Shown: in pieces, positions 30,209-41,280 of the stretch | Position numbering within the stretch: the first letter of the stretch is position 1 | Layout: each line of letters begins with the position of its first letter | Made by a program: the position numbers and the translations under genes | Assembly: GCF_900094795.1 (NCBI RefSeq) | Contig: NZ_FMBC01000017.1 | Span: 25,091 to 89,090, forward strand | From: Kosakonia oryziphila | Lineage (GTDB): Bacteria > Pseudomonadota > Gammaproteobacteria > Enterobacterales > Enterobacteriaceae | Reading direction: 5' to 3' | Length of the DNA stretch: 64,000 nucleotides | Notes under the pieces: model-generated | Database searches by the model: none | Told to the model about the DNA's origin: nothing | The model's input: the letters and a program-made list of their open reading frames with translations, nothing else

Positions 30209-31312
30209 TTAGAACTGGTAAACGATACCTACTGCAACAGTGTCGTCGTAACCTACGCCCAGTTTGTTGTCTTTCTTAATCTGGTTGATGATGTAGTCAA
30301 CATAGGTGGACATATTTTTGTTGAAGTAGTAGGTTGCGCCCACTTCAACGTAGTTGATGAAGTCTTCGCTGCCAATGCCTTCAACATCTTTCGCTTTAGA
30401 TTTGTAGTAAGCGATGGACGGACGCAGACCAAAATCGAACTGGTACTGTGCAACAACAGAGAAGTCCTGAGTTTTGTTCAGGAAGCCATTCTGTGCAACA
30501 CCACTTGGCAGCGTAGTTTTCAGACGAGTTGCATTGTGGGTTTCGCCGTACAAAGCTGCCAGATAGATGTTGTTAGCATCGTATTTCAGGCCAGTAGCCC
30601 ATTGTTCAGCTTTGTTGCCATCTGTACCGTAGGCGGTCAGAGCGCGCTGAGCGTTAGTACGGTCAGCCGCGCCGTAAGCACCAACGATGCCGAAGCCATC
30701 GACGGTATAGCTTAAAGAAGTCGCCCAGCCGTCGCCGTTGGAAGTAGTTGCGTCAGAACGCTCGTTTTTGCCCAGGTACTGAACGCCGAAGTTCAGACCG
30801 TCCACCAGACCGAAGAAGTTATTGTTACGGTAAGTAGCCAGACCACCCTGACGGCCAGAGAAGAAGTTGTCAGCGTTGCTGGTATCACCACCGAACTCTG
30901 GCAGCATATCGGTTACACCGATTGCATCGTAAACCAGACCGTAGTTACGACCGTAGTCGAAAGAACCAGCGTCGCCAGCTTTCAGACCAGCAAATGCCAG
31001 ACGGGTTTTGTTACTGTTCTGTGCGTCGGTACCTTCGGAGTTGTTACCCTGGAAGTTATATTCCCACTGGCCGTAACCGGTCAACTGGTCGTTGATTTTG
31101 GTTTCGCCTTTGAAGCCCAGACGAGCATAGGTTTTGTCGCCGTTGGCTGCGTAGCTGTGGGCGCCGTTGTCTTTAGAGAAGTAGTGCAGACCTACAGCTT
31201 TACCGTAGATATCAACTTTATTGCCGTCTTTGTTGTAGACTTCTGCAGCGTTAGCTGCACCCGCTACCAGCAGGGCAGGGATAACCACTGCCAGGATATT
31301 GCGCTTCATCAT
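30209..31312 (-). CDS. ompF: Outer membrane porin OmpF
   Basis: The product is 367 aa, a trimeric general-diffusion porin of the Gram-negative porin family. The signal peptide is the first 22 residues (ending GAANA), and the mature protein starts [12 protein letters not shown]. It is a 16-strand barrel with the L3 PEFGGDT constriction motif and a C-terminal Phe (GIVYQF) recognised by the Bam complex. The external loops (for example around [10 protein letters not shown] and [10 protein letters not shown]) differ from K-12, as expected for phage and immune-exposed regions. In K-12 it is regulated by OmpR and the small RNA MicF. Confidence 0.97.
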   Translation of the reverse strand: MMKRNILAVVIPALLVAGAANAAEVYNKDGNKVDIYGKAVGLHYFSKDNGAHSYAANGDKTYARLGFKGETKINDQLTGYGQWEYNFQGNNSEGTDAQNSNKTRLAFAGLKAGDAGSFDYGRNYGLVYDAIGVTDMLPEFGGDTSNADNFFSGRQGGLATYRNNNFFGLVDGLNFGVQYLGKNERSDATTSNGDGWATSLSYTVDGFGIVGAYGAADRTNAQRALTAYGTDGNKAEQWATGLKYDANNIYLAALYGETHNATRLKTTLPSGVAQNGFLNKTQDFSVVAQYQFDFGLRPSIAYYKSKAKDVEGIGSEDFINYVEVGATYYFNKNMSTYVDYIINQIKKDNKLGVGYDDTVAVGIVYQF

Positions 31313-31434
31313 TATTTATTACCCTCATTGGTTTTTTTGAACACCTGCCACTGCCGCCAATAAATTCCGTCAAAAAAAATTTACGGAACTATTGATGAGA
31401 GTTTGGTGTCTTTCTGTGTCTGAGAGGCATCTTT
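31313..31434 (-). promoter_or_regulatory. ompF 5' UTR and core promoter
   Basis: The leader of about 110 nt ends in GAGGGTAATAAATAATG, the conserved ribosome site that the MicF small RNA pairs with in E. coli. The -10 hexamer AAAGAT (minus strand, 31429-31434) and the downstream GCCTCTCAGACACAGAAAG layout match the E. coli ompF promoter apart from scattered differences. The start of transcription is near 31422 by analogy. Confidence 0.7.
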
Positions 31435-31530
31435 CCAAACATATAATCGTTTCGCTACCCTGAAAGTGCTACAAATGCCTTAAAGGAGTAACAAAAAGAA
31501 ATATTGTGTAAAAAAGTATTAATTTAAGGG
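31435..31530 (-). promoter_or_regulatory. Probable OmpR-binding region upstream of ompF
   Basis: On the minus strand this segment is AT-rich. It contains GTAGCACTTTC next to the promoter and TTTCTTTTTGTTAC further up, resembling the tandem F1-F3 OmpR sites of E. coli. Exact 20-bp boxes cannot be set from sequence alone. Confidence 0.5.
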
Positions 31531-31868
31531 AACTTTGTGAACCATCTCAAAGTTCAGCATCAACCGCTGATAAAAACAGCACTCTCGTTACTATTTATAT
31601 GAATTACTTATATTTAATTAAGCTAATGGTTTTTCCTGTTCCGTAATCGTTCTCATCTGGCTTTTTCTTATAACAGGGTTTAGCCATCCGGATAGCTGTA
31701 TTCTTTTTGACCAAATGTGCTAATTAACAGTCAGACATATTCCGCAATAAGCTTGATGGATGTTTTTGTACGCAGTTATTTCAGGCGTAAAAATGCGCAA
31801 AGAAAAGTAAGGGTGGTGGGGGCGTCGACGATGATGTCGAAAAATTGTTAACCAGGGTTGACAGGAAA
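31531..31868. other. Upstream ompF-asnS intergenic remainder
   Basis: About 340 bp of AT-rich DNA without a supported gene. In E. coli the distal part of this interval holds the F4 OmpR site and IHF sites that control ompF from a distance. I see AT-rich tracts (31590-31640) but no site I can assign. Confidence 0.4.
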
Positions 31869-31871
31869 AGG

Positions 31872-31904
31872 ATAAGAAAAAGGCCAGCGCTGGAGCTGGC
31901 CTTT
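31872..31904 (-). terminator. Rho-independent terminator of asnS
   Basis: AAAGGCCAGC (31879-31888) pairs with GCTGGCCTTT (31895-31904) over a 6-nt loop; on the minus strand TTCTTATC follows the T-rich stem end. It starts 8 nt after the asnS stop. Confidence 0.88.
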
Positions 31905-31912
31905 ATACATTA

Positions 31913-33313
31913 TTAGAATGTCGCGCTGCGCGGTGTGCGTGGGAATGGAATCACGTCACGAACGTTCTGGACGCCCGTGACATAGGCGATCAGGCGTTCG
32001 AAGCCAAGACCGAAGCCAGAGTGCGGAACCGTGCCGTAACGGCGCAGATCGCGATACCACCAGTAGTCTTCTTTATTCAGACCCATCTCGGCCATACGTG
32101 CATCCAGCACATCAAGGCGCTCCTCACGCTGCGAACCACCGATGATTTCACCGATGCCCGGCGCCAGCACGTCCATCGCGGCCACGGTCTTACCGTCATC
32201 GTTCAGGCGCATATAGAATGCTTTGATATCTTTCGGGTAGTTTTTCACCACCACAGGCGCTTTAAAGTGCTTCTCTGCCAGATAGCGTTCGTGTTCAGAG
32301 GCCAGGTCAACGCCCCAGTAAACCGGGTTCTCGAATTTCTCGCCGCATTTTTCAAGAATAGCGACGGCATCGGTGTAATCCACCTGCGCGAAATCCGCTG
32401 CAATGAAACGCTCAAGACGGCCGATTGCGTCTTTATCGACACGCTCCTCAAAGAATTTCAGATCGTCGAGACGCTCTTCCAGCACCGCTTTAAAGGCATA
32501 TTTCAGCATTGCTTCAGCCAGACGGGCGTTATCGTCAAGATCGGCAAAAGCGATTTCCGGTTCCAGCATCCAGAACTCTGCCAGATGGCGGCTGGTGTTG
32601 GAGTTTTCAGCGCGGAAGGTCGGGCCGAAGGTATACACTTTTGACAGCGCGCAGGCATAGGTTTCGGCGTTCAACTGGCCAGAAACGGTCAGGAAAGCTT
32701 CTTTGCCGAAAAAGTCCTTATCAAAATCAACTTTGCCTTCTGCGGTACGCGGCAGGTTTTCCATGTCCAGCGTAGAAACGCGGAACATTTCGCCGGCGCC
32801 TTCGGTATCCGATGCGGTAATCAGCGGTGAGGAGACCCAGAAAAAGCCCTGCTCGTCGAAGAAACGATGCAGAGCCTGCGCCAGCGTATGGCGAACGCGA
32901 GCCACTGCGCCGATCAGGTTGGTGCGCGGACGCAGGTGCGCGACTTCACGCAGATACTCAATGCTATGGCGTTTTGCCGCCATCGGGTAAGTATCTGGAT
33001 CTTCAACCCAGCCGGTCACCTCAACGGAAGTAGCCTGAATTTCCAGACTCTGACCTTCACCCGGAGATGCAACCACTTTACCCGTGACGATCACTGAGCA
33101 ACCGGTGGTCAGGCGCAAAATGTCCTGATTGTAATTGGGCAGAGAATTATTAATAACGGCCTGTACAGGATTAAAGCAGGAGCCGTCATAAACGGCGAGG
33201 AAGGAGATACCAGCTTTAGAATCTCGGCGGGTGCGTACCCATCCGCGCACGGTGACTTCACTGTCAACGGCAACGCGGCCATGGAATACGTCGGCTACAG
33301 GCACAACGCTCAT
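31913..33313 (-). CDS. asnS: Asparaginyl-tRNA synthetase
   Basis: The product is 466 aa, a class IIb aminoacyl-tRNA synthetase. An N-terminal OB-fold anticodon-binding domain (about 1-110, [14 protein letters not shown]) is followed by the catalytic domain with motif 2 ([18 protein letters not shown], about 231-248) and motif 3 ([15 protein letters not shown], near 435-450). Length matches K-12; the end reads PRSATF. It is transcribed as a single gene between ompF and pncB, all on the minus strand. Confidence 0.98.
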   Translation of the reverse strand: MSVVPVADVFHGRVAVDSEVTVRGWVRTRRDSKAGISFLAVYDGSCFNPVQAVINNSLPNYNQDILRLTTGCSVIVTGKVVASPGEGQSLEIQATSVEVTGWVEDPDTYPMAAKRHSIEYLREVAHLRPRTNLIGAVARVRHTLAQALHRFFDEQGFFWVSSPLITASDTEGAGEMFRVSTLDMENLPRTAEGKVDFDKDFFGKEAFLTVSGQLNAETYACALSKVYTFGPTFRAENSNTSRHLAEFWMLEPEIAFADLDDNARLAEAMLKYAFKAVLEERLDDLKFFEERVDKDAIGRLERFIAADFAQVDYTDAVAILEKCGEKFENPVYWGVDLASEHERYLAEKHFKAPVVVKNYPKDIKAFYMRLNDDGKTVAAMDVLAPGIGEIIGGSQREERLDVLDARMAEMGLNKEDYWWYRDLRRYGTVPHSGFGLGFERLIAYVTGVQNVRDVIPFPRTPRSATF

Positions 33314-33441
33314 AATATTCTCTCTATTAATAGTCGGAAAAAATAAACACTTTGTCCGCCCTAAAAGACGGGGTTTTCTATGTTACCTGGCGTGCGCCAT
33401 CAGACAAGCAGAATTAGCAAGGAAGCATTAATAAATTATCG

Positions 33442-33470
33442 GAAAAAAAGAGGGAACCATCGGCTCCCTT
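33442..33470 (-). terminator. Rho-independent terminator of pncB
   Basis: On the minus strand AGGGAGCC-GAT-GGTTCCCT (one G-T wobble) is followed by CTTTTTTT (complement of 33443-33450). It lies 6 nt after the pncB stop. Confidence 0.88.
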
Positions 33471-33474
33471 GTGA

Positions 33475-34677
33475 TTAGCTGGCCTTTCTGACCTGTGGCA
33501 GGTCAAAGGCTTCGCGCAATGCGCGGACGAAGGCTTTATCGTGGCAGATGGTTTTGCCGGGGCTATCGGATAATTTCGCCACCGGTTTTCCGTTACACTC
33601 CACCAGCTTGATAACAATGTTCAGCGGTTTCACGCCCGGAATATCACAGGTAAGGCGCGTGCCGATACCAAAGCCCAATTTAATACGATCGGCAAAATGT
33701 GCGTAGAGATCCAGCGCTTTGTTCAGATCCAGATTGTCAGAAAATATCAGCGTTTTCGACAGCGGATCGATACCGAGTTTTTCATAATGGGCAATGGCTT
33801 TTTCGCCCCATTCGACAGGATCGCCTGAATCGTGGCGAAGACCCTGGTAACGTGTGGCAAATTCCGCACCGAAGTCGCGTAAAAACGCATCCATCGTAAT
33901 GCAGTCGGTCAGCGCAATCCCTAACTGATTGGGATACTCTTCCAGCCATGCAGCTAATGCCGCGCGCTGGCTGGTGGCCAGATCCGGGCTGATTTGCTGG
34001 TGCGCCTGGAACCATTCATGCGCCTGCGTACCCATCGGCGTCAGCGACAGACGACGCGCCAGATCGTAATTACTGGTGCCAATAAACCACGGTTCCTGTT
34101 GCAGGCGTTCCACAATAGCTTGCTGCACATCGCGCGAGAAGCGGCGGCGGGTGCCGAAATCCATCAGGCGGAAACCGGACATATCCAGTTGCTGTGAACG
34201 AACAGCAAAATCCGCCAGTTTTTCTTCCAGATGCAGCAGGGCCTGCTGCACGCCAGCCTGTGGCGAGCGGCAGCGATGAACCACTTCACTGATCACCGCC
34301 AGCAGCGGAACTTCCCACATAATGACTTCACGCCACGGCCCGGAAAGGCGGATATGCAGCTTACCGTTGTCGTTGGTAATCGTCACCTGTTGCGGATCGT
34401 AACGGAACTTCCGCAGCCAATCGAGGTAATCGGTTTTGAAGAAGGGCAAGTCGGAGAGCCACCGGTGCTCGTCATCCTGCAAGCGCAGATGCTGCATCGC
34501 ATCAACTTGTTCACGAATAGCATCGGCGTAGATACCCAGCAGGTCGTCACCGCGGCAGCGGAATTCAGCCGTAACGTGCACGTCATAGTAATGATGGAAC
34601 ACCGCTTGCTGCATGTGCAGCTTATAGGCGTCGGTATCCAGCAGCGTTTGCAGACCAGGGAAAGCGAGTTGAGTCAT
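33475..34677 (-). CDS. pncB: Nicotinate phosphoribosyltransferase
   Basis: The product is 400 aa, the ATP-coupled enzyme of the Preiss-Handler NAD salvage pathway: nicotinate + PRPP gives nicotinate mononucleotide. The autophosphorylated histidine is H220 in MGTQAHEWF (residue 219 when the initiator Met is not counted). The DFGTRRRFS stretch (173-181) and a late phosphate-binding region GIGTRLTCD fit the family. I use the start at 34677 ([10 protein letters not shown]) instead of an in-frame ATG five codons earlier, to keep the known length. A NadR operator lies just upstream. Confidence 0.97.
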   Translation of the reverse strand: MTQLAFPGLQTLLDTDAYKLHMQQAVFHHYYDVHVTAEFRCRGDDLLGIYADAIREQVDAMQHLRLQDDEHRWLSDLPFFKTDYLDWLRKFRYDPQQVTITNDNGKLHIRLSGPWREVIMWEVPLLAVISEVVHRCRSPQAGVQQALLHLEEKLADFAVRSQQLDMSGFRLMDFGTRRRFSRDVQQAIVERLQQEPWFIGTSNYDLARRLSLTPMGTQAHEWFQAHQQISPDLATSQRAALAAWLEEYPNQLGIALTDCITMDAFLRDFGAEFATRYQGLRHDSGDPVEWGEKAIAHYEKLGIDPLSKTLIFSDNLDLNKALDLYAHFADRIKLGFGIGTRLTCDIPGVKPLNIVIKLVECNGKPVAKLSDSPGKTICHDKAFVRALREAFDLPQVRKAS

Positions 34678-34705
34678 GGTGCGCAGTAGCATCCTCTTAC
34701 AGGAG

Positions 34706-34723
34706 CGTTTAGTACAATAAACA
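34706..34723 (-). promoter_or_regulatory. NadR operator of pncB
   Basis: On the minus strand TGTTTA-TTGTAC-TAAACG matches the NadR box TGTTTA-N6-TAAACA with one mismatch. It lies 29 nt before the pncB start, where NadR represses pncB when NAD is plentiful. This is strong evidence of conserved control. Confidence 0.88.
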
Positions 34724-34942
34724 AAGCAGGTCGTTGCTGGAGTATACCTTGTTTACCGGGTTATTGAACCCTGATCACACCATATCGTGCTGTAAGGGTC
34801 GATGACATTTTGTGCCTCTTGTTATAAACATACGGCAAACAGAGCTTTTCCCTCTGAAAAGATGAACATTCTACATGGCGAGATTTAGGCAACCGGAATA
34901 GACTGGAGTCGTAACCAAACAGAAGATGCTAAAGGTTTTTTT

Positions 34943-37555
34943 ATGACACAACAGCCACAAGCCAAATACCGCCACGATTACCGTGCGCCGGATTACCTGA
35001 TTAGCGATATTGACTTGACTTTTGATCTTGATGCCGCAAAAACCATCGTCACTGCATTAAGTACCGTGTCACGCCATAGCGCCTCTGCGACGCCGCTGCG
35101 CCTTGATGGCGGTGAGCTGAAACTGATCTCAATACATGTCAATGACGAACCCTGGACCAACTATAAAGAAGAAGGCTCCCAACTGGTTCTCGATGGCCTG
35201 CCGGAACGTTTTACTCTGCGCATTGTGAATGAGATCAGCCCTGCGGCGAATACTGCACTGGAAGGACTTTACCAGTCCGGTGAAGCGCTGTGCACGCAGT
35301 GTGAAGCTGAAGGTTTCCGCCACATTACCTGGTATCTCGATCGCCCGGACGTACTGGCCCGCTTTACCACTAAACTGATCGCCGATAAATCCCGCTACCC
35401 GTTCCTGCTGTCGAACGGCAACCGCGTGGCGCAGGGCGAGCTGGAGAATGGTCGCCACTGGGTACAGTGGCAGGATCCGTTCCCGAAACCGTGCTATCTG
35501 TTTGCGCTGGTGGCGGGTGATTTCGACGTACTGCGCGATACCTTTACTACCCGTTCCGGGCGTGAAGTTGCGCTGGAGCTGTATGTCGATCGTGGTAATC
35601 TCGATCGCGCGCCGTGGGCAATGACCTCGCTGAAAAACTCGATGAAGTGGGATGAGCAGCGTTTCGGTCTGGAATACGATCTCGACATTTATATGATCGT
35701 CGCTGTCGACTTCTTTAACATGGGGGCAATGGAGAACAAAGGGCTGAATATCTTCAACTCTAAATACGTTCTTGCTCGCACCGATACCGCTACGGATAAA
35801 GACTATCTCGATATTGAGCGCGTTATCGGCCACGAATATTTTCACAACTGGACTGGTAACCGTGTGACCTGTCGCGACTGGTTCCAGCTCAGCCTGAAAG
35901 AGGGGCTGACAGTATTTCGCGACCAGGAGTTCAGCTCCGATCTGGGTTCCCGCGCGGTTAACCGCATTAACAACGTGCGCACCATGCGCGGCCTGCAATT
36001 CGCCGAAGACGCCAGCCCGATGGCGCACCCAATCCGTCCGGACAAAGTTATCGAAATGAATAACTTCTATACCCTGACGGTATATGAAAAGGGTGCGGAA
36101 GTGATCCGCATGATGCACACGCTGCTCGGTGAAGCGAATTTCCAGAAAGGGATGCAGCTCTACTTTGAACGCCATGACGGCAGCGCAGCGACCTGTGACG
36201 ACTTCGTGCAGGCGATGGAAGATGCTTCGAATGTCGATCTGTCGCATTTCCGCCGTTGGTACAGCCAGGCCGGTACGCCGATTGTAACGGTGTCCGACGA
36301 TTACAACCCGAATACCGAGCAGTACACACTGACCATCAGCCAGCGCACGCCGCCAACCGCCGAGCAGCAGGAAAAACAGCCGCTGCACATTCCGTTCGAT
36401 ATCGAGCTGTACGATAACGAAGGTAAGGTGATCCCGCTGCAAAAAGATGGTCACCCGGTTCATCATGTGTTGAATGTCACCCAGGCCGAGCAAACCTTTA
36501 TTTTCGACAATGTCTATTTTCAGCCGGTGCCGTCGCTACTGCGTGAGTTTTCCGCGCCAGTGAAACTGGAATATAAATGGAGCGATCAGCAGTTAACTTT
36601 CCTGATGCGTCATGCCAGCAACGATTTCTCTCGCTGGGATGCGGCGCAAAGCCTGCTGGCCACGCATATCAAACTGAACGTTGCACGCCACCAGCAGGGC
36701 CAGGCGTTGTCGCTGCCGCTGCATGTTGCCGATGCGTTCCGCGCCATTTTGCTTGATGAGCTAATCGATCCGGCACTGGCCGCTGAGATCCTCACGCTAC
36801 CATCGGCGAACGAAATTGCCGAACTGTTTGACATCATCGATCCGCTGGCAATTGCCGCCGTTCGCGAAGCGTTAACCCGCACACTGGCGACAGAGCTGGC
36901 CGATGAGTTCCTGGCGATTTATTACGCTAACAAACTCGACAGCTACCAGGTTGAACATGCCGATATCGGCAAGCGTTCCCTGCGTAACACTGCGCTGCGC
37001 TACCTGGCGTTCGGCGATGCGCAACTGGCCGACAAACTGGTCCGTCAGCAGTACCACGATGCGGACAATATGACGGATGCGCTGGCAGCGCTCTCCGCTG
37101 CTGTTGCCGCTCAACTTCCGTGCCGTGATGCGCTGATGCAGGAGTACGATGACAAGTGGCATCAGGACGGTCTGGTGATGGATAAATGGTTTATCTTACA
37201 GGCGACAAGCCCGGCGAATAACGTGCTGGAAATGGTGCGCAGCCTGCTGAAACACCGCTCGTTCTCCCTGAGTAACCCGAACCGCATCCGCTCGCTGATT
37301 GGCGCCTTTGCTGGCAGCAACCCGGCGGCATTCCATGCGCAGGATGGTAGCGGCTATCAGTTCCTGGTGGAGATGTTGACCGAGTTGAACAGTCGCAACC
37401 CGCAAGTGGCATCGCGTTTGATTGAGCCGCTGATCCGCCTGAAACGCTATGACAGCAAACGTCAGGTGCTAATGCGTGCGGCGCTGGAGCAACTGAAAGC
37501 GCTGCCGAATCTCTCCGGCGATCTGTTTGAGAAAGTCAGCAAAGCGCTGGCGTAA
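34943..37555 (+). CDS. pepN: Aminopeptidase N
   Basis: The product is 870 aa, a cytosolic M1-family zinc aminopeptidase of broad specificity and a main activity in late peptide degradation. It shows the exopeptidase motif GAMEN (about 261-265), HExxH (HEYFH, about 297-301) with the third zinc ligand Glu about 18 residues on, and the C-terminal helical domain that caps the active site. Length equals K-12. It is divergent from pncB across a 265-bp intergenic region that holds the NadR box near pncB. A hairpin follows its stop. Confidence 0.98.
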   Translation: MTQQPQAKYRHDYRAPDYLISDIDLTFDLDAAKTIVTALSTVSRHSASATPLRLDGGELKLISIHVNDEPWTNYKEEGSQLVLDGLPERFTLRIVNEISPAANTALEGLYQSGEALCTQCEAEGFRHITWYLDRPDVLARFTTKLIADKSRYPFLLSNGNRVAQGELENGRHWVQWQDPFPKPCYLFALVAGDFDVLRDTFTTRSGREVALELYVDRGNLDRAPWAMTSLKNSMKWDEQRFGLEYDLDIYMIVAVDFFNMGAMENKGLNIFNSKYVLARTDTATDKDYLDIERVIGHEYFHNWTGNRVTCRDWFQLSLKEGLTVFRDQEFSSDLGSRAVNRINNVRTMRGLQFAEDASPMAHPIRPDKVIEMNNFYTLTVYEKGAEVIRMMHTLLGEANFQKGMQLYFERHDGSAATCDDFVQAMEDASNVDLSHFRRWYSQAGTPIVTVSDDYNPNTEQYTLTISQRTPPTAEQQEKQPLHIPFDIELYDNEGKVIPLQKDGHPVHHVLNVTQAEQTFIFDNVYFQPVPSLLREFSAPVKLEYKWSDQQLTFLMRHASNDFSRWDAAQSLLATHIKLNVARHQQGQALSLPLHVADAFRAILLDELIDPALAAEILTLPSANEIAELFDIIDPLAIAAVREALTRTLATELADEFLAIYYANKLDSYQVEHADIGKRSLRNTALRYLAFGDAQLADKLVRQQYHDADNMTDALAALSAAVAAQLPCRDALMQEYDDKWHQDGLVMDKWFILQATSPANNVLEMVRSLLKHRSFSLSNPNRIRSLIGAFAGSNPAAFHAQDGSGYQFLVEMLTELNSRNPQVASRLIEPLIRLKRYDSKRQVLMRAALEQLKALPNLSGDLFEKVSKALA

Positions 37556-37564
37556 TGCTGTATG

Positions 37565-37601
37565 GCCCGGTGGCACAATAGATAGCGCCATCGGGCAAAA
37601 A
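37565..37601. terminator. Hairpin between convergent pepN and ssuB
   Basis: GCCCGGTGGC (37565-37574) pairs with GCCATCGGGC (37587-37596, one G-T pair) over a 12-nt loop, followed by AAAAAG. It could be a terminator for both genes or a degenerate single REP-like unit; GC-rich arms and position between convergent ends fit both. Confidence 0.55.
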
Positions 37602-37606
37602 GTGAA

Positions 37607-38386
37607 TTAAGCGTGGCGAGTTCGGGGCAATGCAGTCAGTTCCGACTCGCCGCGTTTCATCACCCTGTTCAGCACCTCTTCTTCCAGTTCCGCCAGCCTT
37701 ACCGATCCCAGTCGGCGCGGGCGCGGTATATCGATGGTCAAATCGAGGCCGATTTTCCCTTCCTCTATTAATAACACGCGATCAGCCATCGCTACCGCTT
37801 CACTAACATCGTGTGTCACCAGCACCACGGTAAAACCATAGATTTGCCACAGTTCGGTGATCAGCCCCTGCATCTCCAGCCGGGTTAAGGCATCCAGCGC
37901 ACCTAACGGTTCATCCAGCAATAACAATCCCGGTTGATGCACCAACGCACGAGCCAGCGCAACGCGCTGTTTTTGTCCGCCGGAGAGAGCAGCAGGCCAC
38001 TCACTGGCCCGTTGTTCCAACCCCACAGACTGCAACGCCTGCTGTGCTGGCTCTCGCCAGCGGCCTTTCAGTCCCAGCCCGACATTATCAATCACCGATT
38101 TCCATGGCAGCAGACGCGCATCCTGAAACATCATGCGCGTGTCATGCTGAATGTCTGAAAGCGGTGTATTGCCGGCCAGCAACTCTCCGCCATTCGGTGA
38201 CTCCAGCCCGGCCAGCAAGCGCAGCAGGGTGCTTTTCCCGCCGCCGCTACGACCCACCACGGCAATAAACTGCCCGGCAGCGATATGCAAATTCAGCGCA
38301 TCCAGTACCAGATTGTTACCGTAACGTTTGCTGACGCCATTGAGTAACAACGGGATCCCCTGATTCAGTCGGGCAGTCGTATTCAT
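37607..38386 (-). CDS. ssuB: Alkanesulfonate ABC transporter ATPase SsuB
   Basis: The product is 259 aa, the ATPase of the SsuABC importer. Walker [10 protein letters not shown] lies near 44-52, followed by the Q-loop [11 protein letters not shown], signature [13 protein letters not shown], Walker [13 protein letters not shown] and H-loop VTHDVSEA. This is the nitrate/sulfonate/taurine subfamily. It is the last gene of ssuEADCB, overlapping ssuC by 4 nt. The C-terminal tail ([11 protein letters not shown]) differs from K-12 and makes it slightly longer. Confidence 0.95.
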   Translation of the reverse strand: MNTTARLNQGIPLLLNGVSKRYGNNLVLDALNLHIAAGQFIAVVGRSGGGKSTLLRLLAGLESPNGGELLAGNTPLSDIQHDTRMMFQDARLLPWKSVIDNVGLGLKGRWREPAQQALQSVGLEQRASEWPAALSGGQKQRVALARALVHQPGLLLLDEPLGALDALTRLEMQGLITELWQIYGFTVVLVTHDVSEAVAMADRVLLIEEGKIGLDLTIDIPRPRRLGSVRLAELEEEVLNRVMKRGESELTALPRTRHA

Positions 38387-39171
38387 GCGGTGACCTCTTT
38401 AGTGTGATAAGCAGGATGCCAGCGCAGCCACAGGCGCTCCAGCAGTTGTGCGCTGACATCTGCCAGTTTGCCAAGCAGGGCATAGAGAATAATGGCGACC
38501 ACCACGACATCGGTTTGCAGAAACTCGCGGGCGTTCATTGCCAGGTAACCGATCCCGGCGTTGGCTGAAATGGTTTCCGCCACAATTAACGTCAGCCACA
38601 TCAAACCGAGCGCAAAACGCACACCCACCATTATCGACGGTAGCGCGCCGGGCAGGATCACATGGATGAAAAGGCTAAAACCCGAAAGGCCGTAGCTACG
38701 TGCCATTTCCAGCAGCCCCTGGTCAATATTGCGGATGCCATGCCAGGTGTTGATATAGATGGGGAACAGCGTACCGAGCACCACGAGGAATATTTTGGCG
38801 CTCTCGTCGATTCCGAACCATAAAATCACCAGCGGGATCAGCGCCAGATGCGGCACATTACGCAGCATCTGAATAGACGTATCCAGCAGACGCTCTCCCC
38901 AGTGCGACAGGCCGCTGATAAGCCCGAGCGTCAACCCAATCGCGCCGCCAATGGAGAAACCAATCACCGCCCGCCACGAACTGATAGCCAGGTGCTGCCA
39001 CAACTCGCCGCTGGCACTCAGTGTCCAGAACGCTTTTACGACGCCTTCCGGTGAAGGCAGGATACGCGTGGATAACCAGCCGGCGGAGGAGGCGATTTGC
39101 CAGACTACCACAATCCCGGCAGGTAGTAGCCACGGAGCGAGACGCAGCAGCCACTTGTTTTGTCGAGCCAT
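38383..39171 (-). CDS. ssuC: Alkanesulfonate ABC transporter permease SsuC
   Basis: The product is 262 aa, an integral membrane permease with about six helices, starting with [20 protein letters not shown]. The cytoplasmic EAA loop contacting SsuB is [23 protein letters not shown] near 165-187. I use the ATG at 39171 ([10 protein letters not shown]) after AGGTTTCT; the ATG 14 codons earlier lies across the ssuD end and gives an atypical length. Its stop overlaps the ssuB start by 4 nt. Confidence 0.93.
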   Translation of the reverse strand: MARQNKWLLRLAPWLLPAGIVVVWQIASSAGWLSTRILPSPEGVVKAFWTLSASGELWQHLAISSWRAVIGFSIGGAIGLTLGLISGLSHWGERLLDTSIQMLRNVPHLALIPLVILWFGIDESAKIFLVVLGTLFPIYINTWHGIRNIDQGLLEMARSYGLSGFSLFIHVILPGALPSIMVGVRFALGLMWLTLIVAETISANAGIGYLAMNAREFLQTDVVVVAIILYALLGKLADVSAQLLERLWLRWHPAYHTKEVTA

Positions 39172-39178
39172 AGAAACC

Positions 39179-40324
39179 TCAGCTTTGCGCCACTTTCCGG
39201 GGAATAAACTCATTTGCCACCGTTTCGCCCTGCAATTTCAATGGCTGCGGTTGCGGGATCTCGGGGATAGCGACATCAAGGTGCGGGAACAGCAGTTCCC
39301 CCACCCGATATGCCTCTTCCAGATGTGGATAGCCGGAAAGGATAAAACTGTCGATCCCCAGCGCGGCGTATTCATTAATCCGCGCGGCAACCGTCGGGCC
39401 ATCGCCGACCAGCGCGGTTCCTGCGCCGCCGCGTACCAGACCGACGCCCGCCCAAAGGTTCGGACTGATCTCCAGTTGATCTCGCTTACCGCCGTGTAGC
39501 GCCACCATGCGTTGCTGGCCGACTGAATCCTGACGCGCAAAAGCGGATTGAGCTTTGGCGATAGTCTCTTCGTCAAGGTGAGAGATTAGGCGATCCGCCG
39601 CCTGCCAGGCTTCGGCGGTGGTTTCACGAACGATGACATGCAGGCGAATACCAAACCGCACCTTACGACCATGAGCTGCGGCTTTGGCGCGCACCTGTGC
39701 AATCTTCTCTTTCACCCGCTCTGGCGGTTCACCCCACGTGAGATAGAGATCAACCTGTTCCGCTGCCAGATCCTGCGCCACATCCGAGGAGCCGCCAAAA
39801 TAGAGCGCTGGACGCGGCTGCTGTATTGGCGGGAAAAAGAGCTTCGCCCCGCGAACATGAATATGCTTGCCTTCGTAATCCACCGTGTCGCCCTCAAGCA
39901 GGCGGCGCCAGACATGGGTGAATTCGGAGGAGACTTCATAGCGTTCGTTGTGATCGAGAAATACGCCATCACCAGCAAGTTCTTGCGGATCGCTGCCTGT
40001 GACCAGGTTAAAAAGCGCACGTCCGTTGGAGAGTCTGTCCAGCGTTGCTGCCTGACGTGCCGCGACGGTCGGTGAGACCACACTTGGACGCAGCGCTACC
40101 AGAAATTTCAACCGCTGAGTGACCGGAATCAACGAGGCGGCCACCAGCCACGCATCTTCGCATGAACGACCCGTAGGAATTAACACACCGCTAAAACCCA
40201 GCCGGTCGGCGGCCTGCGCGATTTGCTGTAAATAGTTATGATCCACCGGGCGTGAACCCTCGTCGGTGCCAAGATAGTGGCCGTCGCCGTGCGTCGGTAA
40301 AAACCAGAACAGATTCAGACTCAT
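39179..40324 (-). CDS. ssuD: FMNH2-dependent alkanesulfonate monooxygenase SsuD
   Basis: The product is 381 aa, a bacterial luciferase-like TIM-barrel flavoprotein. It uses FMNH2 from SsuE and O2 to cleave C1-C14 sulfonates to aldehyde and sulfite, giving sulfur for growth. Features: the N-terminus [16 protein letters not shown] and active-site regions around RSCEDAW (C54) and [16 protein letters not shown]. Length matches K-12. Its start overlaps the ssuA stop by 4 nt and 7 nt separate it from ssuC. Confidence 0.97.
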   Translation of the reverse strand: MSLNLFWFLPTHGDGHYLGTDEGSRPVDHNYLQQIAQAADRLGFSGVLIPTGRSCEDAWLVAASLIPVTQRLKFLVALRPSVVSPTVAARQAATLDRLSNGRALFNLVTGSDPQELAGDGVFLDHNERYEVSSEFTHVWRRLLEGDTVDYEGKHIHVRGAKLFFPPIQQPRPALYFGGSSDVAQDLAAEQVDLYLTWGEPPERVKEKIAQVRAKAAAHGRKVRFGIRLHVIVRETTAEAWQAADRLISHLDEETIAKAQSAFARQDSVGQQRMVALHGGKRDQLEISPNLWAGVGLVRGGAGTALVGDGPTVAARINEYAALGIDSFILSGYPHLEEAYRVGELLFPHLDVAIPEIPQPQPLKLQGETVANEFIPRKVAQS

Positions 40325-41280
40325 GATTTTGCTCCTTCTTTGGTCGGCTGCCAGATACGGGTACGGATATCGACCTTCTTCGGCACCAGGCGGTTGTCAT
40401 AAAAGAGATCGGCAGTTTGTTGCTGCAACGCTGCTGTGGCTTCATTAACAGGTGCAATTTTGGTTGGCGGGCGATGATCGAAATAGGTTGAAATCACCGC
40501 TGGCGGCAGCCCCATGGTTTTTGCCAGCAGCGCTACGCTTTCGTCGCGGTGGCTGATGGTTAAGGCATCGGCTTCGCTAAAGGTATCCAGTACACCCTGT
40601 AGGAATTCACCGTTCTTTTCGGCATACGGGCGAGCGGCTAAATAGAAGGAACCGGTCTGTTTGAGTGTGGTGCCGTCTTTAAGTACTCGTACGCCACCCT
40701 GCAACAAGGCTGCAGAGTAGTAAGGATCCCAGATTGCCCACGCATCCACATTCCCTTGTTGGAAAGCAGCGCGCGCATCGGCAGGCGTCAGAAACACGGG
40801 TTGAATATCACTGAACTTCAGCCCAGCCTGTTGCAGAGCGCGCAGCAACAAATTATGGGAGCTGGAGCCCTTCTGGAAGGCCACTTTATGTCCTTTCAGA
40901 TCGGCTACCGTCTTGATTGGGCTGTTTTCTGCCACCAGAATCACTTCGGCTTTTGGTTTTGGCGGCTCTACCCCGACATACACCAAATCCGCGCCCGCTG
41001 CCTGCGCAAATATGGGGGGGATATCGCCGGTGCTGCCAAGATCAATACTACCGACATTAAGCGCTTCCAGCATTTGCGGACCTGCCGGAAACTCGACCCA
41101 GGAAATTTTTGTGCCCGGGTAGCGTTTTTCCAGCAGTTCATGGCTTTTCGCCAGCACCATACTGACGCTGCCTTTTTGGTACCCAATACGCAGCGCGTCC
41201 GGTGCGGTATCTGCGGCCTGCGATAAAGCGGAAAACGACAGCAGCCCGGCCAGCGCCAGCCAGGGGAAACGATTAAGCAT
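40321..41280 (-). CDS. ssuA: Alkanesulfonate-binding periplasmic protein SsuA
   Basis: The product is 319 aa, the periplasmic solute-binding protein (SBP family 15-like, NMT1 fold) for aliphatic sulfonates. It has a Sec signal of about 22 residues ([20 protein letters not shown] then QAADT), and the mature part begins near ALRIGYQKG. The ligand region [20 protein letters not shown] is conserved. The start at 41280 is chosen since it gives a proper signal peptide; the open frame extends upstream into ssuE. It overlaps ssuE by 8 nt and ssuD by 4 nt. Confidence 0.95.
   Translation of the reverse strand: MLNRFPWLALAGLLSFSALSQAADTAPDALRIGYQKGSVSMVLAKSHELLEKRYPGTKISWVEFPAGPQMLEALNVGSIDLGSTGDIPPIFAQAAGADLVYVGVEPPKPKAEVILVAENSPIKTVADLKGHKVAFQKGSSSHNLLLRALQQAGLKFSDIQPVFLTPADARAAFQQGNVDAWAIWDPYYSAALLQGGVRVLKDGTTLKQTGSFYLAARPYAEKNGEFLQGVLDTFSEADALTISHRDESVALLAKTMGLPPAVISTYFDHRPPTKIAPVNEATAALQQQTADLFYDNRLVPKKVDIRTRIWQPTKEGAKS

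Noticed and set aside
35129..36493. 454-codon open frame opposite pepN
   Set aside because: Antisense shadow; pepN has the GAMEN and HExxH motifs in the other strand.
37556..37606. REP/BIME element between pepN and ssuB
   Set aside because: The hairpin has GC-rich arms but does not match the REP consensus well and no second copy was noticed; recorded as a terminator-like hairpin.
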